Virus record (IMG/VR): IMGVR_UViG_3300024265_000033
Span: 1 to 64,000 of that record
Direction: 5' to 3' (one strand)
Source: a virus
Length of the DNA: 64,000 nucleotides
Part shown: positions 25,058-33,366 of the stretch, piece after piece
Layout of the letters: the number at the start of each line of letters is the position of its first letter
Numbering within the stretch: the stretch's first letter is position 1
The notes under the pieces: model-generated
Told to the model about the DNA's origin: nothing
The model's input: only the letters and a program-made list of their open reading frames with translations
Databases searched by the model: none
Made by a program: the position numbers and the translations under genes

Positions 25058-25092
25058 AAAAAAGGCCCCCTAAGTTTCCCTAGGAGGCCTTT
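25056..25092 (-). terminator. rho-independent terminator after the major capsid gene
   Basis: On the minus strand a stem AAAGGCCTCCTA...TAGGGGGCCTTT, about 12 bp with one mismatch, is followed by a run of T. It lies 30 bases after the capsid stop at 25121, so it should end the high-level capsid transcript. Confidence 0.85.
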
Positions 25093-25120
25093 ACGAAAGG
25101 AGGGTTAAATCAGATCAATC

Positions 25121-26539
25121 TTATGCAGATTGGATTCCGATATTCTTCACGATTGCGTGTTTCCTTGGAGCCTGAATCACAATCATTCCATATAGCAACT
25201 GGAGCCATCTGTATGAAGTGTCAGTAACAGCAAGGTCATACTTAATCATGCTTCCGAGTTGTCGGAAGACGAGAGTATCAGGATCGTGCATAAGCAAGTA
25301 TGCGCTTCCTAGACCGGGTTCCTTCTCATTGAAGTCGATATCATGAGTTGAGCCAGATCCGCCGGGAGCGACTCGACCAATGAATTCAGCTTCGCCTGTT
25401 TGGTCATCTTTCGCAGTACGGAAGATGTTCAGGTAAAGAGGGCTGCCTGTGTAGGTGATATCCGAAGTTACTTTGTCGCCTGCAGAAACTGCAATCGCGG
25501 CAAGAGCACTCGCTTCAGTTTCTCCGTCTGCGTAAACAGAAGAGACTCTGTAGCCATAAGTTCCGGCATCATCAGCCGTGAACTTCGAATCTCCATCAGA
25601 AGGCGATGCTTCTGAAGCAGTCGTTGGAGCACCTGTGGCTGAAATCGCAGAAGCCAAAGGCTCTCTACGAGGACGGTTGAAAAGGTTCGGCTTAAATCGG
25701 AAGTTCAAAGAACCTACGAATTCAGGAACCAAATAACCAGCCGCAGTTCGATCTCCGGGCCTAGTTCGCTCTTTAGCGTAGAACGCCTTAGAGAATCGGC
25801 TATGGATATCAGTGGACAAGTACATGTCCATTGGCATACCGAAGTTGTTTAGAGCTGTAAGAACGGCGTCCTCACAAGTATCTTCATCAAGAACGTCTCC
25901 GCCTCTGTCGAGGATTACGCTATCAGAAGAACCGGCTCCATTAAAACCTTGGAATGCGGTTGATTTGAACTTAGAATTTGACTCGTTTGCACGAATTTGC
26001 TTTTCAATTCCATCATACTCAAGAGCATTGATGTCAGAGTCAGCATCAAACATGGCGCGTTCGTTTCGAGCCAAAAGTTCGATTGTTTTGTTTTTTACTT
26101 CGCGTGCAACAACTGGACCGTGAGCCGCTTGGATCAAGGTAAGGTTGTGCTGAACTTGCCCTTGAGTACCTAGGTACTTAACGATAGCAACTTCACGATT
26201 GTACTGAGCGTCAGTCGCCTGAGGCACTCCGCCGATTTGGAAGAACACTGGAACTTCCGAACCGTAAGAGTTCTGGACGTTGAACTCATGCACAGTCTGC
26301 GTTTGTTTTTCTTTGATAATATCTTTCCACAGTTTGAGATGTTCCATGCCGTGGGTAACGAGCTTCAAAGTTCGGTCGAGGTCCTCAACTGCGAGAGCTG
26401 CACCGCCAGAGAGATCTCCGGGTAGGGTTGTAGCATATTCGCCGCCAATTGACAACGCCTTCTGAAGGTCATTGACCTCTTCCGCGCTATGGACTCCAAA
26501 ACCTGAGAGGGCTGGATTTCCACTTCCTAAATCATTCAT
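25121..26539 (-). CDS. major capsid protein
   Basis: 472 residues, following the prohead protease and a scaffold-like gene and ending at a strong terminator, the canonical order. Residues 27-59 contain a segment (ALSIGGEYATTLPGDLSGGA) nearly repeated in the C-terminal part of the prohead protease (293-325), a candidate cleavage or targeting element. The body has the E-loop to P-domain style of HK97-fold proteins (RNERAMFDADSDIN, DVLDEDTCEDAVLTALNNFG). An FnIII/Ig-like insertion (about 305-405, TYGYRVSSVYADGETEAS) interrupts the C-terminal half. The end VIQAPRKHAIVKNIG is typical of the A-domain. Confidence 0.85.
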   Translation of the reverse strand: MNDLGSGNPALSGFGVHSAEEVNDLQKALSIGGEYATTLPGDLSGGAALAVEDLDRTLKLVTHGMEHLKLWKDIIKEKQTQTVHEFNVQNSYGSEVPVFFQIGGVPQATDAQYNREVAIVKYLGTQGQVQHNLTLIQAAHGPVVAREVKNKTIELLARNERAMFDADSDINALEYDGIEKQIRANESNSKFKSTAFQGFNGAGSSDSVILDRGGDVLDEDTCEDAVLTALNNFGMPMDMYLSTDIHSRFSKAFYAKERTRPGDRTAAGYLVPEFVGSLNFRFKPNLFNRPRREPLASAISATGAPTTASEASPSDGDSKFTADDAGTYGYRVSSVYADGETEASALAAIAVSAGDKVTSDITYTGSPLYLNIFRTAKDDQTGEAEFIGRVAPGGSGSTHDIDFNEKEPGLGSAYLLMHDPDTLVFRQLGSMIKYDLAVTDTSYRWLQLLYGMIVIQAPRKHAIVKNIGIQSA

Positions 26540-26604
26540 TTAATTACTCCTTAAAAGTATGTTTATTAAAACTATTTTCTTAACTTCGAGCGTTTTGCTC
26601 TAAA

Positions 26605-26635
26605 AGTAGGAGTATTTTTGAAAAGGGTTCCTACT
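26605..26635 (-). promoter_or_regulatory. hairpin in the capsid mRNA leader
   Basis: A 7-bp stem (AGTAGGA/TCCTACT) with a 17-base loop lies in the 143 bp gap between the scaffold and capsid genes, downstream of the TATAAT box at 26664. It may stabilise or regulate the capsid mRNA. Confidence 0.4.
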
Positions 26636-26659
26636 GTAATCAGTGACCCTTTGTATGAC

Positions 26660-26675
26660 TATTATTATAGCCTAA
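26660..26675 (-). promoter_or_regulatory. late-type promoter for the major capsid gene
   Basis: The minus strand reads TAGGCTATAATAATAG with the hexamer at 26664-26669 in the gap upstream of the capsid ATG. It has the GC-TATAAT form of the late sites. No -35 box. Confidence 0.5.
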
Positions 26676-26682
26676 AACTTAA

Positions 26683-27552
26683 TTACTTTTTTCTAAGCTG
26701 CTTTTCGAGCAATTTTCGGGCTTGAGGATCTTGGATGCTTCCAGAATCATCTAGCTCAATTGCATGCTCAATGTTGAAGCCGGGAGTTTGGGATTTAACC
26801 AACTCATCAGCCGCATCCTGCATATCTTCCATAGTAAATTCATTAGCTTTGGCTTTCTGAAGCTCTTCTTGCTCAGCTCCACCGAAACTCTTTTCCATGG
26901 CATGGATATTATCCACAGACTTTCGTCTCTGGGGCTTAGAAGCAATAGCTTTTACAAGCTCTTGCGTTTCCTGTAAAGATTTTCTCAGCTCTTCATTCTC
27001 GGCCTGAGAAGCTTTAGTGGCTTCTGCAACGGCAGATTTAATAAGATCTGACTGTTTTTCTTCAACTTTTTTGAGTTCTTCGTCTTTAATGGCCTTAATT
27101 GAATCAGCTTTGGCTTTCTGAAGAATTTCGTAGTCTTCTTTAGAGACTTCTACTTTGTCCTCAGCTTTTGCTTCAGTTTCAGATTTGACCATGGCACCAT
27201 TTGCAGAAATTTCAGGAGTTTTCTTCTGTTCTTTCTGAATATGGTCATAGCCTTTTGCTCGGCTGCCATCTTCGTCAGAGTTAGGAACGTCTTGAACTTC
27301 TTTAGGGCGACCATTTTCGCCTTCTTTTTCCTGCTTAGCTTTTTTGGGCTTTTCGCCTTCGTCAGCGGTTTGTTTGCCGGGGCCAGCATCAGAACCGTCT
27401 TTCATTAAGCTAGACTTTTTTCCACCTTCATATACCGGTGCAGCTTTCTCGACTGACTCGCCAGAACTTTCAGGAGCTTCTACGGGTTCCGCTTCTGTGG
27501 CAAAAAGCTCGTCGATCTTTGCATCGATAGATTTTTTTAATTCTTTATCCAT
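26683..27552 (-). CDS. scaffold-like capsid assembly protein
   Basis: 289 residues, strongly charged and helical (K, E, A, Q), with a long coiled coil at about 130-215 (KVEEKQSDLIKSAVAEATKA) and low-complexity N-terminus. It lies between the prohead protease and the major capsid gene, the usual place of a scaffolding protein. The composition resembles the 492-residue protein at 6230. The assignment rests on position and composition. Confidence 0.65.
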   Translation of the reverse strand: MDKELKKSIDAKIDELFATEAEPVEAPESSGESVEKAAPVYEGGKKSSLMKDGSDAGPGKQTADEGEKPKKAKQEKEGENGRPKEVQDVPNSDEDGSRAKGYDHIQKEQKKTPEISANGAMVKSETEAKAEDKVEVSKEDYEILQKAKADSIKAIKDEELKKVEEKQSDLIKSAVAEATKASQAENEELRKSLQETQELVKAIASKPQRRKSVDNIHAMEKSFGGAEQEELQKAKANEFTMEDMQDAADELVKSQTPGFNIEHAIELDDSGSIQDPQARKLLEKQLRKK

Positions 27553-27577
27553 TGTCTTTAGCTCCTTAAATATAAAA

Positions 27578-27967
27578 TTACTTCAAGTCAACTTTTGCAA
27601 GAGCTTTAGCTCTAGAAACAGTAACTCGAATTTCAGCACCTGCGCCGGGATCTGCACTCCATACTCCCGTTAGAGCGTCATCTGCTTGAGTATTAAAACC
27701 AAGAAGAGGTAAACTATTACCTCCATCTACTTCTTGCGAAACAGCTAGAATTTGATCCGTCGCTAAAAGACCTGTCACAGTCATAGCTTCTGTGGCTCCT
27801 CCGCCAGACCCTGCGGCTGACAAAATTGAAATAATCTGTCCATCAGAATTCAAATCATCGATAATTTCATCTTGTTTTTTTAACATGCCCTGCTCAGCCG
27901 ATTTGGGAGCAATCGTATTATCGAAACGATTCTGACTGTTATCTTGTCTACCTTTACTTGTACTCAT
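27578..27967 (-). CDS. putative head decoration or minor head protein
   Basis: 129 residues. A charged N-terminal helix (GMLKKQDEIIDDLNSDGQII) leads to beta strands rich in A, T and V (EAMTVTGLLATDQILAVSQE). The layout resembles small head-surface proteins coded between protease and capsid. An AT-rich box (TATTATTATATAA) lies upstream near 28005. Confidence 0.5.
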   Translation of the reverse strand: MSTSKGRQDNSQNRFDNTIAPKSAEQGMLKKQDEIIDDLNSDGQIISILSAAGSGGGATEAMTVTGLLATDQILAVSQEVDGGNSLPLLGFNTQADDALTGVWSADPGAGAEIRVTVSRAKALAKVDLK

Positions 27968-28030
27968 TTTTCAATACCCCTTTAATTTTCAAGTTCCTTA
28001 TATAATAATAACACTATCCACAAACTTATT

Positions 28031-29218
28031 TTAATCTAGATCCAGACCTTCGAACCTGCGATTGAGTCTTTCCTTGAAAGCCTCCCACAACGCAGTCTTT
28101 GGGACTTCTGGATGTAATTCCTGAAGTTTTTCCAAAACATTCAAAAGCTCGGACTTGTAAAATTCCGCACTGCCTTTTTTCATTGATTCCGCACACTTAC
28201 ATTGCGATTTTTTACACTTTTTACACATTTTTTCAGAATATTCTGCTTTTTTGACCTTAGAATCAAGGTCTTCTTGGGCTAAAGCGGCTCCTCCGCTGCG
28301 TTCTGAGGGGGTTGTGGAGGCATATTCTCCGCCCACGCCCAACGCTTTTTCCACTTTATAGTGGATTTCGTCCAATCTTTCTGCTCTTTCGGCATTAGCT
28401 TTTCTATCTTTTTCATAGTCTGGATGAGGATTGCTAGGATTGTGCTTATAATCTTTATATTTGTCCATATGAGCGACAAATTCGCCTCTTAATTTTGCTG
28501 ACTCTTTTTTCTCGGAATCTGAGAGTTTTCTGTGTTGTAAATCTCCAGAACCTCTTTTTCTCCTAGGCTTTAGATCCTTGCCTCGGCCTTTTTCCAGTTC
28601 TATGGCTTTTTGAATCAGATCCACAACCTGATCGGCTGTAAATAGGCCCTTTTCTTGAGCTGCTTCGGCATCTTCTTCGGAAGGGCTAAAATCTGTCCCA
28701 ATTTCGTTGCCTTCGAATTCAACTTCAGCACCATTCAAGGATTTGACTAAACTGACAAAAGTATCTGTATTTACAGGACTCATCGTGAAAGCACAACTGT
28801 GAATCATGGCCTTATTGATGGTTTTTCCGTCGTTTCCGGTCCGTTGCTTGATAACTCCCTCAATGCTCATTCCCATCCGGCCTCTGTCGGATTTACCTAA
28901 AGAACCCATGATTTGATATAGGGATTTGGCTCTGTCGTGTTCTTTGAAAAGATATCCGCCTAGATATAATCCGCTGTCATCCTTCTTATAGGTATCAATG
29001 ACGCCTACTGTATTCTCGGGACCCTTTTTGTGGTCATAGTTGAAAATACCCTTACCCTTTTCGATTGGACTTAAATCCAGACCTTTTAGATTGACTTTTT
29101 CGTTTTGGAGATCCTTGTTTGCGGTGGACGCTAAACCATAGACTCGCCAGTCGCCGGATTCGGATTTCTCTATTTGGGCGGGGATTACTACTTTGAATTT
29201 CTTGTCTTTAGACGCCAT
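28031..29218 (-). CDS. prohead maturation protease (HK97/U35-like) with a long C-terminal extension
   Basis: 395 residues from the ATG at 29218 (a TTG two codons upstream is possible). The N-terminal 160 residues match the prohead serine protease: VYGLASTANKDLQNE, catalytic His in FNYDHKKGPENTVG, catalytic Ser in GMSIEG, then SCAFTMSPVNTDTF. The remaining 235 residues are charged and unusual: a Cys-rich motif (MCKKCKKSQCKCAE) and a segment (VGGEYASTTPSERSGGAALA) nearly identical to the N-terminal region of the major capsid protein. It cleaves scaffold and capsid N-termini during head maturation. A TATAAT box at 29225-29230 is so close that the transcript may be leaderless. Confidence 0.85.
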   Translation of the reverse strand: MASKDKKFKVVIPAQIEKSESGDWRVYGLASTANKDLQNEKVNLKGLDLSPIEKGKGIFNYDHKKGPENTVGVIDTYKKDDSGLYLGGYLFKEHDRAKSLYQIMGSLGKSDRGRMGMSIEGVIKQRTGNDGKTINKAMIHSCAFTMSPVNTDTFVSLVKSLNGAEVEFEGNEIGTDFSPSEEDAEAAQEKGLFTADQVVDLIQKAIELEKGRGKDLKPRRKRGSGDLQHRKLSDSEKKESAKLRGEFVAHMDKYKDYKHNPSNPHPDYEKDRKANAERAERLDEIHYKVEKALGVGGEYASTTPSERSGGAALAQEDLDSKVKKAEYSEKMCKKCKKSQCKCAESMKKGSAEFYKSELLNVLEKLQELHPEVPKTALWEAFKERLNRRFEGLDLD

Positions 29219-29220
29219 CT

Positions 29221-29240
29221 TCAAATTATACCAAAAAACG
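29221..29240 (-). promoter_or_regulatory. late-type TATAAT box next to the protease start
   Basis: The minus strand reads TTTTGGTATAATTTGAAG with the hexamer at 29225-29230. The ATG at 29218 would lie near the expected transcript start, suggesting a leaderless mRNA or a different true start. Confidence 0.35.
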
Positions 29241-29265
29241 CCGAGAGGCTTTTTATTGGAGTTTT

Positions 29266-29766
29266 CTACTCGTCTGACGCCTTAGGCTCGGGTATGGCCG
29301 CCTCTACATTCATCCCAGAGCCGTAGGTATCCGGGGCATCCGTTGTGGCGTAATCCTTCAAAACATCGATATAATCACTCTTTTTCAGATTTTCGAAGGC
29401 TTCTTTCAAAATAAAGTGAATTTTAGTGGAGGAGCAATTCATCAGTTTGGCGATTTCATTCTGTAAAAGAGGGTCCATGCGGCCATCTGGCAGGCTGATA
29501 TCTTGTACCCATCTCCAAAAACAAAAATTGTGTTCTTTTGAATTAATCCACCACTCGCAAGAAGGCGGGGTATTGGATTTCAATTGACTAGATTCATATC
29601 CTAAGGCGCACGGGGAGTCTGGCATAAGATCCAATTTCAAAGGACAAGAATTCCAGAAATTGCGCGACCGTATTAGACGGATCGGTACTACTTTCTTTTC
29701 CTCAATTCTAGGTGTTCTGAGGAGGATTAGCTCCGGCCTCTTGCCGGGAGTCCTCTTTTTTGACAT
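29266..29766 (-). CDS. putative HTH regulatory protein with Cys cluster
   Basis: 166 residues from the ATG at 29766 (GGAG 7 bases upstream; a longer frame reaches 29790). The N-terminus is very basic. A set of cysteines (FWNSCPLKLDL, DSPCALGYESS, PSCEWWINS, HNFCFWRWV) may bind metal or Fe-S. It is followed by a sigma-region-4-like helix-turn-helix (LLQNEIAKLMNCSSTKIHFI). The start is flanked by a stem (29773-29812) that would cover the ribosome site. A role in late gene control is plausible but unproven. Confidence 0.55.
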   Translation of the reverse strand: MSKKRTPGKRPELILLRTPRIEEKKVVPIRLIRSRNFWNSCPLKLDLMPDSPCALGYESSQLKSNTPPSCEWWINSKEHNFCFWRWVQDISLPDGRMDPLLQNEIAKLMNCSSTKIHFILKEAFENLKKSDYIDVLKDYATTDAPDTYGSGMNVEAAIPEPKASDE

Positions 29767-29772
29767 ACGAGT

Positions 29773-29812
29773 CTCCATAATTCTGTGCAAAAAAATAGTG
29801 CTATTTATGGAG
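29773..29812 (-). promoter_or_regulatory. stem that hides the ribosome site of the Cys-cluster regulator
   Basis: CTCCATAA (29805-29812 read on minus) can pair perfectly with TTATGGAG (29773-29780), which contains the GGAG of the gene starting at 29766. The loop is 24 bases. This could repress translation until opened by a factor or by temperature. Confidence 0.4.
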
Positions 29813-29888
29813 TTTTAAGAGTAAAATCTTCTCCGTGGGTTTTTCCCTTATAATCACTATAGGTCGGAAGGAATCAGATGTCAAGGAT

Positions 29889-30608
29889 TTATTTGATTTT
29901 ATTGCAAAAAAATTCGACTAATCGAGCGGTATGTGCAGCCGTAGCCTGAGAGGTGCCAGACATCATTACTTTATCTGCGTGCCTATTAAAGCTGTAAACT
30001 TCATGTCCGATCTCCCAAACCATTGAATTCTTTCCGTGATTTGAAGTAGGTGCCCGTTCTCGGGTTGGCATAATAGATCCTACTGCTATAATGTTAGACT
30101 CGGCGTAGGCCGCTGGGTAATAGGGCGGTTCGTTGAAAATACTAGCTTTGTCGTTGCCCGCCGCTGCCACAATTGTCGTTTTGTTTCTATTTAGGATTTT
30201 TACCAGATCGTGCTCTTCTGCATAATAAGCCCTTCCGCCTGCGGAATAATTAACAATATCGACATTTTGCCGAATAGCTTGCTTGAGGCATTTGAATTCC
30301 GTTTTGAAGGAACCCTCTTTTTTACCTTTTTTGAAATCGACGCAGGGGATTAATTGGACCCCGGGGCAAGCCTTTTCTGCTATGATTCCGAATATATGGG
30401 TTCCGTGGCCATGCCGATCATTGAGAGCTTTTGACTTCAGATCTCTCTTGGAGAGAAATTTTCGATATTTTAGTCGTACTCTTTGAGAAACTCCTGTATC
30501 AGCGATCAAAACTTTTAATGTAGGTGTAGTTCGGCTCCCTTCCTGTGAAAGTGCTCTAGGGACGCCTACTACTGCGAGGGCTGTTAATATGGCTAAAAGC
30601 CATTTCAC
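29889..30608 (-). CDS. secreted subtilisin-like serine protease
   Basis: 239 residues with an N-terminal signal peptide (WLLAILTALAVVGVPRALSQ) and a complete S8 triad: Asp in VLIADTGVS (about D37), His in GHGTHIFG (about H68) and Ser in MSGTSQATAAH (about S220), with the oxyanion Asn in AAAGNDKAS. There is almost no prodomain. It is probably exported to the periplasm. Its start overlaps the stop of the membrane ClpP/SppA-like protease (ATGA-type), so the two are likely made together. The target is unknown; it could process envelope or superinfection-related proteins. Confidence 0.85.
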   Translation of the reverse strand: MKWLLAILTALAVVGVPRALSQEGSRTTPTLKVLIADTGVSQRVRLKYRKFLSKRDLKSKALNDRHGHGTHIFGIIAEKACPGVQLIPCVDFKKGKKEGSFKTEFKCLKQAIRQNVDIVNYSAGGRAYYAEEHDLVKILNRNKTTIVAAAGNDKASIFNEPPYYPAAYAESNIIAVGSIMPTRERAPTSNHGKNSMVWEIGHEVYSFNRHADKVMMSGTSQATAAHTARLVEFFCNKIK

Positions 30609-31624
30609 TTCTGCACCTCCGTGTAGGACCCATTAAGGATGTATTCTTTCACGAAACGTCTCTTGTGGTTAAAAAGAGAATCTACATATTTTAGCAATCT
30701 ATCTCTTTTCGTAGAATCGTTCGTCAGAAATCTGGCTTTTCCTATTTTTACAGGATAAGAAATCAGGGGACATTTAGAAAAGTGGGCATCTATAGACCCG
30801 AAAAAAGAACTTATAGTAACAATTTCAGTACCTTTCAAATCCTTGCCGCACCTTACGAGGGCTACTCTGTCGGCTGATTTTTCTACTACCGCGTCCGATC
30901 CGTCTACCCAGTATTCGTCTCTAATGAGGTCTTGGTACTTTTTCAGTGGCATTTTGAGTCGTTTCGCTACCTTGGAGTCCATAATTTTTAGCTGGCGCAG
31001 AATCCAATTGGTTCTTGTCAGGTATTCTCCTTTGCCGTCGCTGCCTATTTCGCCTCCCATGCCGCCTAGACGGGCTCTGTGAGACATTAGGGTTCCGGAA
31101 GGAGTGATGATTCTCTCGTCCAAATTTTGTACCATGTGATAGGCCATCGAAGCAGAAAACAGAGTAATGGTCTTTACTTTCTGGGGGATTGCCTTAGCCG
31201 TGTCAATAAATACGTTCCCGGCATCAATACTGCCTCCCGGGGAGTCAAGTACCAAATAGATAGTGGCATTTCGGGGAAGCCTGTAACTCATATTGAGAAG
31301 CTTCCTTTGGAGTTTTGATACGGATTTGGACGTTACAACTTCCCGAAAAGAAAGAGTATTCTTCTTTCCTAAGACAATTAGAGGCAATTTTTTATTTGGA
31401 TTTGGAAAAGGTAGTATGGAGACTTTGTCCCCGACTTTGGAACTCTGAGCTATCGCCTCTGGCGCAGTCATCGTGGAATACGTTTCGACACTATACTCCC
31501 CCGGGGCTTCCGGAAGGGCTATCGGTACCTCATTCTGGGGAAAAATCTGCCCCATGCCTACAAAAATTGCTACAAAAGCCGCCAATGCTACGACTCCTTT
31601 TGCGATAATTCCTAGAAAATTCAT
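30605..31624 (-). CDS. membrane-anchored ClpP/SppA-like serine protease
   Basis: 339 residues. An N-terminal membrane helix (IIAKGVVALAAFVAIFVGMG) precedes a ClpP/crotonase-fold protease domain: YLVLDSPGGSIDAG (oxyanion Gly-Gly), nucleophile Ser in FSASMAYHMV, His in LMSHRARLGG, and a C-terminal acidic segment (RDEYWVDGSDAV) like the ClpP Asp/SppA region. The active site should face the periplasm. Close to SppA/NfeD-type membrane ClpP relatives. Adjacent to a secreted subtilase and downstream of a cytosolic ClpP-like gene. Confidence 0.75.
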   Translation of the reverse strand: MNFLGIIAKGVVALAAFVAIFVGMGQIFPQNEVPIALPEAPGEYSVETYSTMTAPEAIAQSSKVGDKVSILPFPNPNKKLPLIVLGKKNTLSFREVVTSKSVSKLQRKLLNMSYRLPRNATIYLVLDSPGGSIDAGNVFIDTAKAIPQKVKTITLFSASMAYHMVQNLDERIITPSGTLMSHRARLGGMGGEIGSDGKGEYLTRTNWILRQLKIMDSKVAKRLKMPLKKYQDLIRDEYWVDGSDAVVEKSADRVALVRCGKDLKGTEIVTISSFFGSIDAHFSKCPLISYPVKIGKARFLTNDSTKRDRLLKYVDSLFNHKRRFVKEYILNGSYTEVQK

Positions 31625-31821
31625 TTGACAATACTCCTGTGACCATTATTGTATGCGTTCAATCTACACTCCCTCAAAAGCGTATTACACACCTCCAGAT
31701 TTACATACAAAAATCTGTAGGTTTCCATGTCTATCACGTCCCTCGACATCAACTGCCGCATGGCATCGGAATACCTTTGGCGAATGGTCAAGATCTTAAT
31801 TTCTGAGTCTGTTCTTCTCAT
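31621..31821 (-). CDS. small unknown protein
   Basis: 66 residues from the ATG at 31821 (a TTG seven codons upstream is less likely). Charged helix with cysteines near the end (FLYVNLEVCNTLLRECRLNA). It lies directly downstream of a TATAAT box at 31831-31836 and its stop overlaps the protease start. Unknown function. Confidence 0.5.
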   Translation of the reverse strand: MRRTDSEIKILTIRQRYSDAMRQLMSRDVIDMETYRFLYVNLEVCNTLLRECRLNAYNNGHRSIVK

Positions 31822-31828
31822 AACTCTT

Positions 31829-31845
31829 AAATTATACCGCAATTT
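31829..31845 (-). promoter_or_regulatory. late-type promoter
   Basis: The minus strand reads TTGCGGTATAATTTAAGAG with the hexamer at 31831-31836. It precedes the small gene and the two exported proteases, suggesting they form a late transcript. A second ATAATTATA element lies about 35 bases upstream. Confidence 0.45.
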
Positions 31846-31894
31846 TTATCATAATACCATCGTTTTTCTATGATATAATTATAGAGTTGTGCGT

Positions 31895-32704
31895 CTAAAT
31901 GCCTTTCTTCTCCTTTTTGCATTTTTCCCGAAAATCACACCAATTACAAAAATCCTCTGTTTTATCCGGCAGGGTCCCCTCTTCTACATGTTTTAGGGTC
32001 CCGAATATCTTATCTGCCACTTCTAGGAAGGGCTCCTCATCTTTTTCTACTACAAATTCTTTCCAATTATCTTCCGTATCGTCAGTTTCCCGATTGATGT
32101 ACACATAAATGATTCCATTCACTTGAGTAAATCCTTCAAGCTCTTCTATGTGGTCAAATTCCCCGTCAGCAAGATTTTGTTCGAAAAGATACACATAGGT
32201 CATAGCTTGCTGAAGATGTTCGTCTTTGGGACCCGTCTCGATATAGCGGTCGTACCCTTTTTGATTTATTGACTTGTACTCGGCGAGCCACAATCCGTCC
32301 TTAATGCCGTCGATTCCTTCAAGAATTAATACGTCGTCGATTTTGGCGTTCTTGATGTGGAGGTCTTTCGCGCTCACGGGAAACTCCGGATCGGGTTCTT
32401 TGGTCTTCCAATGCTTTGGGATCTCGCCCTTCTTATTGCGGTAGGGCACAGAAACTCCAAGTCCTTTGAACCAAGACTTAATGAGATTGTGAAACATGTC
32501 ACCTTTTTCAAAGTTTTCTATCTTTTGGGCAGTCCAACCATAGTCGGGTTTCACTCGGTTGTAACAATAATAAATCTTACGAAGACAGGAAGTGCCTAAG
32601 AAGGACGGCTTCATGTTCTTATTCCAATACTTGGACTTCGGATTGTAAGCCCATTCCGATTCCAGTTTTTTGGCTATTGCGTCCTTTAGCGGTCTATTGC
32701 TCAC
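31895..32704 (-). CDS. Cas4-like PD-(D/E)XK nuclease with Fe-S cluster
   Basis: 269 residues. Motifs: GTSCLRKIYY near residue 37 (first cluster Cys), a G-x-x-FH helix (KGDMFHNLI), the PD-(D/E)XK core with LEGIDGIKDG and WLAEYKSINQKG, a Q-helix (HLQQAMTYVYLFEQ) and the C-terminal triple Cys (FCNWCDFREKCKKEKKG). This is the Cas4/RecB-family exonuclease arrangement, common in large phages and used in DNA processing or recombination. No cas1 or CRISPR array lies nearby. Confidence 0.8.
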   Translation of the reverse strand: MSNRPLKDAIAKKLESEWAYNPKSKYWNKNMKPSFLGTSCLRKIYYCYNRVKPDYGWTAQKIENFEKGDMFHNLIKSWFKGLGVSVPYRNKKGEIPKHWKTKEPDPEFPVSAKDLHIKNAKIDDVLILEGIDGIKDGLWLAEYKSINQKGYDRYIETGPKDEHLQQAMTYVYLFEQNLADGEFDHIEELEGFTQVNGIIYVYINRETDDTEDNWKEFVVEKDEEPFLEVADKIFGTLKHVEEGTLPDKTEDFCNWCDFREKCKKEKKGI

Positions 32705-32897
32705 TAGGCATCCTTTCGAGAATCTTCTGAGGCTCTATGTGATATTCATCTTTCCAGACGTTATCGTAAGCCTCTCCTCGGGTGCTAACAACTAAATCCA
32801 GATTTACCAAAGCCTGACTAAATCGAATATCTGGATATTTTGTCAAATACTGTCCCAGCTTATTTAGAATTTCAAGATTAGCTTTTTGCCTAGTCAT
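32694..32897 (-). CDS. small conserved-type phage protein
   Basis: 67 residues, helical, with the segment YPDIRFSQALVNLDLV. The pattern of a helical protein with PD-RF-Q-L is one I associate with small phage proteins of unknown role. It overlaps the Cas4-like gene start and the previous gene stop. Confidence 0.5.
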   Translation of the reverse strand: MTRQKANLEILNKLGQYLTKYPDIRFSQALVNLDLVVSTRGEAYDNVWKDEYHIEPQKILERMPSEQ

Positions 32898-33145
32898 TTT
32901 TTCGGTACTCCTGCAAAAGGATCTTTGAATTTTTCGTTTTGAATTACTTTTATTTTCTCCATGAGATTATCTACAAGGGTATCGATACCTTCGATATGGA
33001 GATCCGTATGGTATTTTAAGTTGAATCCCCGAATACCTCTGTCTACCAGTTTCAGGTTAGTTATGATGTCAGTCAGATCCCTAATTCTTATATTCTTGTA
33101 ACCGTCTGATTTGACACCTAAGCCCTTACCTTTTTTCTTTTTCAT
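32894..33145 (-). CDS. unknown basic protein
   Basis: 83 residues from the ATG at 33145, which overlaps the stop of the zinc-ribbon gene. Lysine-rich start (MKKKKGKGLGVKSDGYKNIR), then a helical body. No family recognised. Confidence 0.5.
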   Translation of the reverse strand: MKKKKGKGLGVKSDGYKNIRIRDLTDIITNLKLVDRGIRGFNLKYHTDLHIEGIDTLVDNLMEKIKVIQNEKFKDPFAGVPKK

Positions 33146-33366
33146 TTGACACTCTTCTTCTTCTTTTTCCCGGGGAGTATTTCTTTCAGAGTTCCCATAA
33201 TATTTCTTGATCTGCACAACCTACAAATTCCCCCGTTTCTCACATACGCCCAATTAACCCGAATATTCTTTATAGGTCCGCAGTTACTACATTCCACATA
33301 ATGGTCATCTGTCGTGAATTCTATCTTTTTCTTTGTTTTTTTCTTCTCTGTTTTCTTCTTTTTCAC
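33142..33366 (-). CDS. small zinc-ribbon protein
   Basis: 74 residues. A lysine-rich start is followed by two Cys pairs (VECSNCGPIKN and GGICRLCRSRN), a classical four-Cys zinc ribbon, then a basic tail. It may bind nucleic acid. Overlaps both neighbours. Confidence 0.6.
   Translation of the reverse strand: MKKKKTEKKKTKKKIEFTTDDHYVECSNCGPIKNIRVNWAYVRNGGICRLCRSRNIMGTLKEILPGKKKKKSVK

Noticed and set aside
31895-32704. CRISPR-linked Cas4
   Set aside because: No cas1, cas2 or array is visible; stand-alone Cas4-like nucleases are common in large phages.
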